Assembly (NCBI GenBank): GCA_037127315.1
Contig: JBBBDQ010001188.1
Span: forward strand, 1,272,001 to 1,336,000
Direction: 5' to 3'
Source: Ascarosepion bandense
Lineage: Eukaryota; Mollusca; Cephalopoda; Sepiida; Sepiidae
DNA: 64,000 nt
The first letter of the stretch is position 1. Every line of letters begins with the position of its first letter. The translations under genes and the position numbers were made by a program. This document shows, one piece after another, positions 59,682 through 64,000 of this stretch. The notes under the pieces are model-generated. The model did not search any database. It saw only the letters and a list, made by a program, of their open reading frames with translations, and had not been told where the DNA came from.

Positions 59682-61108
59682 AGGATTAATTCAAAGATGT
59701 TGAATGGCCATTTCGATATGAAGATCCCCATGGGGGACGACACATCACCTCAGCAACAGAAAAAACCTTTCAGAAACTGGAGAAAAATTAGTCTAGAAAT
59801 TAGTCTTAGAAATTTTTCTCCAGTTTCTGAAAGGTTTTTTCTGTTGCTGAGGTGATGTTTTTTTCTGTTGCTGAGGTGATGCGTCGTCCCCTGTGGGGAT
59901 CTTCATATCGAAATGGCCATTCAACATCTTTGAATTAATCCTTTTTTAATATATATTTGCTCTGTAATATTTTATTACATGGAGCTCTCTTCCTGTATCA
60001 TTTTTTAATATTAAAATAAATTTTTAATATTAATTAGGATCGGGTTTTTGGGAATTTACCTTCCTGCTTTTTTCCCTTGGATTGAAGTATCTGAATTAAA
60101 ATATATATATATATATATATACGCATCACTCGTTCAATAATGAATTAGATCACTCTAACTATTTGCGTATGATACATGCGCTAAAAGTCTGCCTTCTTCT
60201 ACCGAACGCCCATGGCTCAGAGGTAGAATTCGCGACTGACGTCAAATAGCTCGGGTTTCAATTCTTTTAAAAAAGCAATCGGATGTTTGTGTCAAACCGG
60301 CACTGAAACTCAGTAGTCGAAGATTCTCCAGTAGGCCACTATATATATGTACAATCAAAACGTGACATGTAGGTAAAATCCCCCAAAAGAACCCATTAAT
60401 ATTAATATTAAACTGATCAAGCCATAGTGGTCGATGTGAACAAGATGATCCATTTACATAGTCGAATATGTATATTTTTTCAAATATACCTTCGAAAACT
60501 ACATATATCGTATGATAATTTCTGCGACGTATATATGCTTCATCATACTATTTTTAGTATTTATTGCCAAGTGGATAATTTTAAATGAAAATATAATGTT
60601 TTTTGTTAATACTGCACAATAACATGTGCATCAAATGAACTTTTCTTGTGTCCAGTTTTTGCGCTCTCTTCCCCATGCTAGTCTCTTCTTCTCATTGGCT
60701 GACAGAAGCAAAAGCTTCGTGGCTGCCTTGTAAAATTTTCAAAGTAATAATAACAAAAGAACAGTTCTATTTTCATTTAGAATTATCCACTTGGCAATAA
60801 ATACTAAAAATAGGATGAAAAAAAAATCTGGGGTGGGCTAATGATTGTGGCTGATAAAGTATAAATATATTTTCGTCATCCACGTACAAGCCTGTTTCGC
60901 TTTATCGCAGCTCATCAGTGTAGCTATACATTTGACTTGAAATCTGGCAGGGATCGAAACTCGACCGATTTGGTGTTAGTCGGAGTGGCTAACCCCCAAG
61001 CCATAGGCGTATGGAAGCTAACAGAAAAGGTTTTAGCGTGTTATATACAAGGGGGTATACACACGCCAGTCACAGAGAGAAATCAATTCATTGTTTTGTG
61101 TGTGTGTG

Positions 61109-61150
<42 letters not shown>

Positions 61151-61211
61151 TGCGCGCTCGTGAGCGTGTATGTAATTATTGAATTGGTCGAGATTATAAT
61201 CCAGGTCTAAT

Positions 61212-61242
<31 letters not shown>

Positions 61243-62226
61243 TAGTCATCCACATACAAGCCTGTTTCGCTGTATCACAGCTCATCAGTGTGGCTAGACG
61301 CATCCACTTGCTTCTGGCCGGGATCGAAACTCGACCGATTTGTTGTCAGTCGGGGTCGCTACTCCCTAAGCCATCGACGCATGAAATCATGGAATCAGAG
61401 AAGGGAAATTTTTACGTGTTGTATATAAGCAGTGTATACACACGCCAGTCACACACCGAGAATAGCCTCCTTTTAAACATTTCTGGTAGGTAAACTAAAG
61501 CATGGTAGCAACTGTGAACTAAATGTCTGAGGTCTCATAAAACCTACACCGAAGCTACTCTTTCGTTAAATGTTAATATTTGTTTCGTAAAGAATCCATT
61601 TATGCATATGGTAGCTGCCGTCTTGAAGAAAACATTGAATGTCTTCGATGGTGAATATTGGTTTCGTCACCAACAGACAACAAAAGCTAGTATCATACCG
61701 ATAGGCTATTTTCAGGTTTCCCAATCTTTATGTTAAAAACTACAAAAGAAGTGGTTAAGATAACTGCCTATTATTATGAAGTAATGAACTGATCCCCCAC
61801 TAATTACTACTTAATATTATAATCTAATACATCTTTTCTCCCTTTAGCTATGAGTCAAATCATAGGACAGATTGGGTTCTATAGCCTTGGTCGGCAACCA
61901 GTCTACCGCAGAAAGCAATGGCAACCTACTGCGGGATAATCTTTTGCCCAGTCAGTCATGTCTCGAAAGAGACATGATCGCCCAAGCGTGTTTCACGTAT
62001 AGCACTTAACTGACTGACCCAGCTGGTAGTGTAGAGAGAAAATGCTTTTCTGGAAAAAATCAAAATGCGGAATTAGATTGTCCTACGTTAAATCTTGAAA
62101 GGAATTTTATATTGCTTTATTGACACTTACCGTGTTCTCTGGCCAGGTACCTGGCAATGGCCATGGTTTCGGGCATCTTGTTCTGGCCATCAATGTCCAA
62201 AACCGGGACGCAGTAGCTGGGCATAT
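38214..62226 (-). CDS. S-crystallin / sigma-class glutathione S-transferase gene (five visible exons, 5' exon(s) missing)
   Basis: Five exons on the minus strand read in order 62226-62131, 58984-58869, 53057-53022, 41217-41110 and 38378-38214. They join in frame to give about 173 codons ending in TAG. All junctions seen are AG at the acceptor and GT at the donor. The protein shows the family's [49 protein letters not shown] and [13 protein letters not shown] segments. Family knowledge: S-crystallins are the soluble lens proteins of cephalopods, recruited from sigma-class GST, usually about 200-220 residues. The missing roughly 45 N-terminal residues, including the catalytic-type Tyr, must lie upstream; I found no such exon between 62227 and 64000. 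Introns are about 3.1, 5.8, 11.8 and 2.7 kb and are packed with repeats. No stop or frameshift is seen in any exon, so the gene looks intact. An authentic sigma GST rather than a lens crystallin remains possible. Confidence 0.93.
38670..38935 (-). pseudogene. LINE 3' end fragment at the edge of a minisatellite
   Basis: AAGCGTTTCACCCCGAGCAA, CGCAGGGGGCTACATAGAG (3' UTR), then CACCTGGTGATTGTAGCTGT (LQxF-type C-terminus). The 57-bp unit appears first here in diverged form. Confidence 0.7.
38936..39560. repeat. 57-bp minisatellite, about 11 near-identical units
   Basis: Unit: GAGAATGGTTAAATATAGGA, AATGTCAGAGGGTGGGTGAT, AGGCGGGTAAGGATACC. As 57 is a multiple of 3 and no unit frame has a stop, both strands show long repetitive frames (19-residue periods); I do not call them genes. 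It lies in the last intron of the crystallin gene. Confidence 0.95.
39566..40205. other. Intronic sequence, unassigned
   Basis: No gene or repeat recognised. Confidence 0.45.
40210..40790. repeat. (GATA)n blocks with ~60-bp higher-order spacing
   Basis: Eight or nine GATA tracts separated by ATGAAAGAACTGG or ATGAACAGGCTGGG phrases. The 217-codon Ile/Tyr/Leu/Ser frame on the minus strand is an artefact. It lies in the last intron, about 320 bp from exon C. Confidence 0.97.
41110..41217 (-). CDS. S-crystallin/GST exon C (helices 5-6)
   Basis: 108 bp, acceptor TTTTTCAG, donor CAA/GTGAGT, phase 0 at both ends. It encodes [20 protein letters not shown], then [16 protein letters not shown]. The [11 protein letters not shown] helix and the FMGEQ turn are strongly conserved in cephalopod S-crystallins and GSTs. 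The preceding intron, 11.8 kb, holds the SINE-derived tandem array. Confidence 0.93.
41218..41654. other. Intronic sequence, unassigned
   Basis: Beyond the exon C acceptor I see no feature. Confidence 0.45.
41655..42358 (-). mobile_element. Two adjoining Helitron-like 3' ends, the second with most of an element
   Basis: CTAGCAGTATAGCCCGGCGT at 41655 (copy 5a, truncated by (TA)n) and CTAGCAGTATAGCCCGTTGC at 41821 (copy 5b). Copy 5b runs to AAATAAGTTT near 42356, where (TA)n replaces the AGA end. It is shorter than the others because of an internal deletion. Confidence 0.7.
42380..42500 (+). mobile_element. tRNA-derived SINE (family 2), 3' part
   Basis: ATGATATACCCCAATGATC, GGTTCGAAATTCCTACCACC, then CTGAAGA (42455-42461), a pairing region starting AGGCC, and GAAA (42483-42486). 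5' truncated. Confidence 0.7.
42525..42628. repeat. (TA)n then (TG)n microsatellite
   Basis: Direct run; similar TA/CATA/TG tracts lie at 42870-42990. Confidence 0.95.
42629..43279. other. Intronic sequence, unassigned, with a microsatellite
   Basis: GATATCGGGTTCGAGACAG near 42728 resembles an isolated B box but has no A box. (CATA)n/(TG)n at 42870-42990. A (TATG)n run at 43170-43198. Confidence 0.45.
43280..43775. repeat. Imperfect foldback, ~500 bp
   Basis: Ends AGATGAAATACCGAATTGTT and AACAATTCGGTATTTCATCT are a perfect 20-bp inverted pair. Further in, CCAAGTGCTTTCAGTC pairs with GCTGAAAGCGCTTGG. The centre is near 43490; an AATTAAAAA-rich stretch fills part of the right arm. Confidence 0.8.
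43776..44640. other. Intronic sequence, unassigned
   Basis: No open frame or repeat family recognised. Confidence 0.45.
44645..45490 (+). mobile_element. LTR family B copy followed by a possible primer-binding site
   Basis: TTTTGTTAGAAATAAATTAA, AAACTAGGAAACATTTAAA, TTTTCGCGAGCCGACGCGAA and TTCCCAAATGACCTTTTCGA match the LTR at 6261. TTTTATACTTGATG is the TATA region and CTTAATAAATGTC the poly(A) signal. After a (CTA)n run (45429-45483), GTGAACCCCGACGTC occurs twice (45488, 45535), as expected of a primer-binding site just past an LTR. Confidence 0.6.
45760..46345 (-). repeat. LINE C-terminal units, three in tandem
   Basis: AACGATTAACATTGCATTTA-type motifs near 45910, 46080 and 46262, each with GCAAGAAGCCGGAAGAGAGT (RLWNSLP-coding on the minus strand). 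Same family as 14.3-16.1 kb. Confidence 0.8.
46346..47709. other. Intronic sequence, unassigned
   Basis: 46440-46820 is a GC-richer stretch (CTTCGGGCCGCTAGTCGCGA) ending in AAAATAAATAATTACGG, possibly an LTR, but I find no TSD. A 72-codon frame at 46906 has no recognisable motif. 47100-47300 (GATGGGCGGAGGCGGTGTGG) is unassigned. Confidence 0.45.
47710..48020 (-). mobile_element. tRNA-derived SINE (family 1), near full length
   Basis: Minus strand: TGTGGTGAAGTGGATATCGG (A box), CGAGTTCGAATTCCAGC (B box), GGTATTAATCCGTC body, tail with CAAGCGTGTTTTACGTATGG. Confidence 0.88.
48021..48409. other. Intronic sequence with (TA)n at 48220-48250
   Basis: No supported feature besides the microsatellite. 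Confidence 0.45.
48410..49330 (+). pseudogene. Strongly decayed LINE reverse transcriptase
   Basis: [20 protein letters not shown] matches the VPQGSILGPTLFLIFINDLP block of the other LINEs, and [11 protein letters not shown] corresponds to YADDT (catalytic residues lost). Later fragments echo SESKTLRLLG and KYFHxxxxD. Many frameshifts; AT drift suggests an old copy. Confidence 0.7.
49370..49485 (+). repeat. SINE family-1 tail fragment, inverted relative to the array
   Basis: TATGGGTTAAATAGAACTTA, TGGTTAGCAACAAGTCTTCC and ATCTTATGCCGAGTCAGTC are a diverged plus-strand family-1 tail. Confidence 0.6.
49537..52460 (-). repeat. Tandem array, about 18 units of ~164 bp derived from SINE family 1
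   Basis: Units begin GTCAGTTAAGTGCCATA and contain ACACGCTTGGGCGATCATGT, GCGGTAGACCAGTCGCCAAT and CAATCTGTCCTGCTATACAA. These correspond to the SINE's tail/body without its tRNA head. Starts near 49537, 49697, 49860, 50025, 50188, 50351 and so on to 52309. Short frames in it are artefacts. It sits in the 11.8-kb intron, 560 bp from the microexon. Confidence 0.95.
52745..52960 (+). repeat. Decayed LINE 3' fragment
   Basis: AAATGCAATGTTAATCGTTA and TTCTGTTCTTTTACTGTTTT match the LINE-tail unit. It ends 60 bases before the microexon. Confidence 0.6.
53022..53057 (-). CDS. S-crystallin/GST 36-bp microexon (12-residue central peptide)
   Basis: Acceptor TTGTACAG, donor ACT/GTAAGT, phase 0 at both ends, so the exon adds exactly 12 residues, [12 protein letters not shown], without disturbing the frame. 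It sits where squid S-crystallins carry their variable central peptide, which is absent from ordinary GST (established for the family). Gly, Ser and Asn content suggests a flexible loop between helices. Support is splice sites, phase and position; the exon is too short for composition statistics. Confidence 0.85.
53058..54049. repeat. Intron with (GATA)n, (TA)n and (CA)n microsatellites
   Basis: GATA at 53306-53356, TA at 53448-53498, CA at 53612-53660; otherwise unassigned AT-rich sequence, with an A/G-rich strand bias at 53860-54030 (AAGAAAAGGAAAAATAC type). Confidence 0.85.
54050..54765 (+). repeat. Tandem array, 4-5 units of ~145-158 bp, from a LINE 3' UTR
   Basis: TCTATTGAACAGGTGTAGAG, TTTAGGATGTGGTTTCCGGC and GAACTATCGCCCGGTTCACA recur near 54170, 54313, 54470 and 54612. 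The array ends in the standard LINE terminus (TACGTAGCCCCCTGCACACC, GATATGATAAAAAAAAAA), so the repeats lie just inside a retroposon 3' end. Confidence 0.9.
54770..55200. other. Intronic sequence, unassigned
   Basis: (TA)n at 55018-55040; otherwise nothing recognised. Confidence 0.45.
55234..55262 (-). ncRNA. Hammerhead-like ribozyme core
   Basis: Minus strand: CTGAAGA, T, GATCTC-GGAAA-GAGATT (6-bp stem with one G-T pair), GAAA, then GTAC. This is one of the two cleanest cores in the window. Confidence 0.5.
55275..55725. other. Intronic dispersed repeat, Penelope-like flank
   Basis: ATTGTGAATGTAGACAGGA (55636) also occurs at 30175, with the hammerhead-like core on the same side in both places. 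Otherwise non-coding. Confidence 0.45.
55727..55815. repeat. (CA)n/(TA)n microsatellite
   Basis: Direct run. Confidence 0.95.
55816..55972 (-). repeat. LINE 3' UTR fragment
   Basis: CGTATCACCCCGAGCAAGGC, CACTGATGTGCAGGGTGCTA, then CCGGAAACCATATCCTAAAC and GAACCGGGCGATA. Confidence 0.75.
55975..56260 (-). mobile_element. tRNA-derived SINE (family 3)
   Basis: Minus strand: CAGAGGCAGAATCGCCGAC (A box region) and GTGGTTCAATCCTAGG (B box), followed by a tail ending in GCGGATGAC. Related copies at 57.0, 60.1, 60.9 and 61.2 kb. Confidence 0.65.
56304..56485. repeat. (CTAT)n/(TA)n and one arm of the 59.7-kb foldback
   Basis: After microsatellites to 56374, GGAGTTTCTGAAAGGTTTTT to CATCTTTGAATTAATCCTG repeats the right arm of the foldback at 59808-59950, again ending in (TA)n. 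Confidence 0.85.
56486..56843. repeat. (TA)n/(GATA)n microsatellites and unassigned sequence
   Basis: TA at 56488-56518, GATA at 56527-56570, TA at 56578-56608; 56610-56843 unassigned. Confidence 0.8.
56844..56956. repeat. Long hairpin, 39-bp arms
   Basis: AGACAGAAAATCTAAGCAAG and AGCCAACAAACCTACCT on the left are mirrored exactly by AGGTAGGTTTGTTGGCT and CTTGCTTAGATTTTCTGTCT on the right. A (TA)n run follows at once. Confidence 0.93.
56990..57200 (-). mobile_element. tRNA-derived SINE (family 3), head decayed
   Basis: GTCATCCACATACAAGCCTG and TGTTGTATATAAGCATTATA match the copies at 60.9 and 61.2 kb. The B-box segment is deleted. Confidence 0.65.
57440..58325 (-). pseudogene. LINE 3' half (Jockey/CR1-like), frameshifted
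   Basis: Minus strand: [21 protein letters not shown] start near 58300, then [59 protein letters not shown] and, in another frame, [18 protein letters not shown] and the 3' UTR (CTGATGCGCAGGGGCTACAT). RT catalytic part absent. Confidence 0.85.
58326..58434. repeat. (TG)n microsatellite
   Basis: Over 100 bp of TG with few interruptions. Confidence 0.97.
58530..58862. repeat. (GATA)n blocks ending at a splice donor
   Basis: Five GATA tracts separated by ATGACGAGACT or ATATACAGACT phrases. The last tract ends within 10 bases of the exon B donor (58868). Confidence 0.97.
58869..58984 (-). CDS. S-crystallin/GST exon B (start of the helical domain)
   Basis: 116 bp, acceptor TTTTTCAG and donor CTGG/GTGAGT. 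It completes the Gly codon split with exon A and ends on a whole Trp codon. It encodes [18 protein letters not shown], then [21 protein letters not shown]. This is the linker and first helices of the GST C-terminal domain. A (GATA)n tract on the plus strand lies directly beside the donor: the TATC run starts at intron base 9. Confidence 0.93.
59050..59340 (-). repeat. LINE 3' coding fragment
   Basis: GATGACGATTGACTTTATAT, TTGCAGATTGTAGCTGTCGG and AATTCCACAAGCGGGAATTG are the minus-strand [15 protein letters not shown] region. Left part unassigned. Confidence 0.65.
59468..59600 (+). repeat. Three ~42-bp tandem units
   Basis: AAATTGGTCGAGTTTATACA, TAAGTCTACAGGTAAC repeated, the third unit diverged. 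Confidence 0.9.
59640..59955. repeat. Long foldback, ~115-bp arms, flanked by (TA)n
   Basis: GGATTAATTCAAAGATGTTG ... CCTTTCAGAAACTGGAGAAA on the left is mirrored by TTTCTCCAGTTTCTGAAAGG ... CAACATCTTTGAATTAATCC on the right. The right arm has a 28-bp duplication of TTTTTTCTGTTGCTGAGGTG. Confidence 0.93.
60115..60350 (+). mobile_element. tRNA-derived SINE (family 3)
   Basis: CATGGCTCAGAGGTAGAATT (A box) and CTCGGGTTTCAATTC (B box) in plus orientation, then body GGCACTGAAACTCAGTAGTC. Confidence 0.65.
60543..60820. repeat. MITE-like foldback, ~50-bp arms
   Basis: CTATTTTTAGTATTTATTGC and CAAGTGGATAATTTTAAATG near 60548 mirror CATTTAGAATTATCCACTTG and GCAATAAATACTAAAAATAG near 60775. The middle has no coding. 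Confidence 0.85.
60860..61080 (-). mobile_element. tRNA-derived SINE (family 3)
   Basis: GTCATCCACGTACAAGCCTG, GGGATCGAAACTCGACCG (B box reversed), GTCGGAGTGGCTAACCCCCA (A box reversed). A (TG)n run follows at 61098-61155. Confidence 0.75.
61244..61475 (-). mobile_element. tRNA-derived SINE (family 3)
   Basis: Minus strand: TGGCTTAGGGAGTAGCGACC (A box), GAGTTTCGATCCCGGCC (B box), then the tail ending AGGCTTGTATGTGGATGAC. The best family-3 head in the window. Confidence 0.8.
61480..61850. other. Intronic sequence, unassigned
   Basis: No feature recognised. Confidence 0.45.
61853..62018 (+). mobile_element. SINE family 1, tail (plus orientation)
   Basis: AGGACAGATTGGGTTCTATA to GCACTTAACTGACTGA, with AGTCATGTCTCGAAAGAGAC. 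It equals one unit of the 49.5-kb array but stands alone, 113 bp from exon A's donor. Confidence 0.88.
62131..62226 (-). CDS. S-crystallin/GST exon A (glutathione-site part of the thioredoxin-like domain)
   Basis: 96 bp, acceptor TTTCAG before ATATGCCC and donor CACG/GTAAGT. The exon starts with two bases of a split codon and ends with the first base of a Gly codon. It encodes a segment starting [15 protein letters not shown] and continuing through [14 protein letters not shown]. This covers the cis-Pro strand and the G-site turn of the GST N-terminal domain. In catalytic sigma GSTs the turn is usually Q-S before MAI; here it is E-T, a change compatible with reduced enzyme activity (inference). 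Confidence 0.93.
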
Positions 62227-62344
62227 CTGAAATTGGAGAGAGGAATAATTTCAGTAGGAAATGTATATGAAAAAAAAACAAAAAAAACAACAACAACAAA
62301 AATCTGATTCTAACATAAATTTTGATTTAGCTATGTCGTGTGTC

Positions 62345-62440
62345 CCTTTAGAACCTCTCGCTCGATCACCGAATTTAAGCAACGTTGAGCCTGGTCAGTA
62401 CTGGGTGACCGCTTGTGAATACCAGGTGTAAGCGTTTAGC
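62345..62440 (+). pseudogene. 5S rRNA-like remnant
   Basis: CGATCACCGAATTTAAGCAA, CCTGGTCAGTACTGGGTGAC, CGCTTGTGAATACCAGGTG align with the metazoan 5S rRNA 3' two thirds, including the internal A box (TTTAAGCAACGTTG) and C box (4 bases lost after AGTAC). About 25 bases of the 5' end are absent. Not a functional rRNA. Confidence 0.8.
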
Positions 62441-62448
62441 GACGGATG

Positions 62449-62610
62449 TGAGTTGTGGTGCAGTGGATATCGGCTCGGAAAGAGAATCGGTGAGCCGAGT
62501 TCGAATTCCAGTTGAATACCCTGCATTCACTTAAGCACTAATACCCTTGGGATAGGTATTAATCCGTCCCTTCCCTCCAGTTATGGGTTAAATAACAAGA
62601 GTAGAATTGG
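62449..62610 (+). mobile_element. SINE family 1, tRNA-like head and body
   Basis: TGTGGTGCAGTGGATATCGG (A box), CCGAGTTCGAATTCCAG (B box), TAGGTATTAATCCGTC. It begins directly after the 5S-like remnant. The tail is missing after 62605. Confidence 0.85.
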
Positions 62611-62835
62611 GGACCCTGCCCTTAAAAACAAATCCCAATGAATCTTGATACACGGAAAGAAAAATGTATTACTAGACAAAAAACTTATATAAAAAACAAA
62701 AATAAATTGTTGAAAGAAAAAAGGTATTACCAGCAATAAATAAATAAAATTTAGTTGGCAATAAATGACCCGCCGAGGTTGATTTGCCATAAAAACTAAT
62801 CAACCAACCAACCAACCTTTAGAACCTAGGAGATA
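62611..62835. other. Unassigned, ending in (AACC)n
   Basis: ATGACCCGCCGAGGTTGATT then four AACC repeats: a possible retroposon end. Confidence 0.4.
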
Positions 62836-63560
62836 ATGGCTCTACATCATTTCTTATCCAATAAATTTTGTCTGTTTATGTTTTTTCCACCTGAATCCAT
62901 CCTGCATATATACAAGTCAACCATCCGTCCGTGCATGGAGTACTGCTGCCATTTATGGTCAGGCACCCCTGCCGTTCTCCTCAGTGTTCTTGACAAGCTC
63001 CAAAGGAGAGTCTGTAATGTGATAGGTACTGATCTGGCGACTCGTCTGCAGCCACTTTCCCATCGTCGAAATGTGGCCTCCCTCTCTCTCTTCTATAAAT
63101 ACTTTCATGGCTTCTGCTCGGATGAGCTTAAGTCACTGATGCCTCCTCAACAGGTGTTTACCCGTGCAACCAGACTGGCAACTGGGTCCCACCCATTCAC
63201 AGTCAGGTTAGCCAAACGCAGACGACAATTCTACTCCTGCAGCTTCCTCTCTCGCACTTCCCGCCTGTGGAACTCACTCCCGTATTCTTGCTTTCCTGAC
63301 AGCTACGACCTCCAGAAATTTAAAAGCAAAGTTAATACTCACCTACTAACCACTGGACACTAGCTCTCTCCCCTCCCCTGTATAACCTTCCCTTTCTCTC
63401 CGCCCATGTATCTGACATTGCACCTGCTTTCTCAGCTTTCTATTGTTCCTTTCTAACTAGCTTGTACTCCTCACTCTTTTCTAATTAATCTTTTTACATT
63501 TATGTAACCCCCTGCACATCAATGGCGTTTCTGATTGCTCGGGGTGAAATGATTAAAAAA
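62836..63560 (+). pseudogene. LINE 3' end, coding part intact (Jockey/CR1-like)
   Basis: One open frame of 175 codons. The first ~17 (ALHHFLSNKF) belong to an RTE-like tail; LINE sequence then begins at PPESILHIYKSTIRPCMEYC, followed by [72 protein letters not shown] and LQKFKSKVNTHLLTTGH then stop. The 3' UTR ends in TGCTCGGGGTGAAATGATT and poly(A). It is 5' truncated with no RT catalytic region. The best-preserved copy of this C-terminus in the window and the reference for the tandem arrays. Confidence 0.88.
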
Positions 63561-63594
63561 AAAAAAAAAAATCTCCCTAGAACTCAAGTTCATT

Positions 63595-64000
63595 TCTCAA
63601 GTTCATTCTTCTACGTGCCTTGTCCCTTCAGAATGACAGTGATCATGGCTCTCCACAATTTCTTCTCCTTTGCAGCCTTTTGCCTTTTTGTTATCTCTCC
63701 TAAACCTTGTTCCATCATCCATTTATTCTTTTCTTCAATACACCGTCTATACGAGATGTTGCCATTCATGGCTCTCCACAGTTATCTCTCCTAAGTCTTC
63801 TTCCGTTATCTATTTAATCAATGTCATTTTTACTCTTCTATATGTCGTGTCCTTTTAGGACGTGGTCGATTATGGCTCTCCACAATATCCTATCCTTTGT
63901 AGCGCTTAATATATTTTGCCTTTTGACTCTCTCTCCCAAAGTTTGATCTACCATACATTTACTCAAGCTTATTCCTCTACTTTTATATGCCGTGTCTTGT
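63595..64000 (-). repeat. RTE 3' tail in repeated, broken copies
   Basis: CGTGCCTTGTCCCTTCAGAA (63615), TGTCGTGTCCTTTTAGGACG (63842) and ATGCCGTGTCTTGT (63987) each match the RTE terminus at 12280. ATGGCTCTCCACA occurs at 63645, 63768 and 63872. The series continues past the window end. Confidence 0.8.

Noticed and set aside
59870..59930. TCCCC...GGGGA hairpin near GAAATGGCC as a hammerhead
   Set aside because: Distance and core residues do not fit CUGANGA / stem II / GAAA.
62345..62440. A functional 5S rRNA gene
   Set aside because: The 5' quarter is missing and four bases are lost after AGTAC; best seen as a remnant or SINE part.
62227..64000. First exon of the S-crystallin gene
   Set aside because: No minus-strand frame with an N-terminal YTLYYF-type start and splice donor was found; only repeats are present.

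Overview
This is eukaryotic, cephalopod-like DNA, most probably from an octopus. The key evidence is one host gene on the minus strand: five exons of an S-crystallin / sigma-class glutathione S-transferase spread over about 24 kb, each with a clean GT-AG boundary. The repeat landscape also fits: tRNA-derived SINEs, Penelope-like elements, decayed non-LTR LINEs, Helitron-like ends, solo LTRs, and many (TA)n, (CA)n and (GATA)n tracts. I see no prokaryotic genes and no CRISPR array. Almost every other open frame is an accident of repeats or a transposon fragment. Layout: 1-3.73 kb holds the 5' part of a Ty3/gypsy-type retrotransposon (minus strand) with an open gag, a pol frame open to the window edge and a probable -1 frameshift signal between them. 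3.7-38 kb is repeat-rich flank downstream of the host gene: a SINE-tail array (4.4-5.3 kb), a ~105-bp satellite split by a solo LTR (5.7-8.2 kb), Helitron-like copies (8.2, 21.7, 33.1, 37.3 kb), a TA-flanked TIR element carrying an RTE fragment (11.6-13.1 kb), a LINE-tail array (14-16 kb), Penelope and LINE fragments (23-32 kb) and an AT-rich minisatellite (34.2-35.4 kb). 38.2-62.2 kb is the S-crystallin/GST gene. Its introns carry a 57-bp minisatellite, GATA tracts, Helitron ends, an LTR with a candidate primer-binding site, a 2.9-kb array of about 18 SINE-derived 164-bp units, LINE fragments, foldbacks and a third SINE family. 62.2-64 kb lies upstream of the first visible exon and holds a 5S-rRNA-like remnant joined to a SINE head, a LINE 3' fragment and repeated RTE tails. 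The gene's first coding exon or exons are not in view. How it fits together: the only host function visible is the S-crystallin/GST. The rest is mobile DNA, and its most striking theme is that the 3' ends of several unrelated retroposons have each become tandem arrays. A second theme is a set of hammerhead-ribozyme-like cores (CTGANGA, hairpin, GAAA) in dispersed repeats. Coordinates of exons, TSD-flanked LTRs and Helitron ends were read base by base; boundaries of decayed repeats are approximate.
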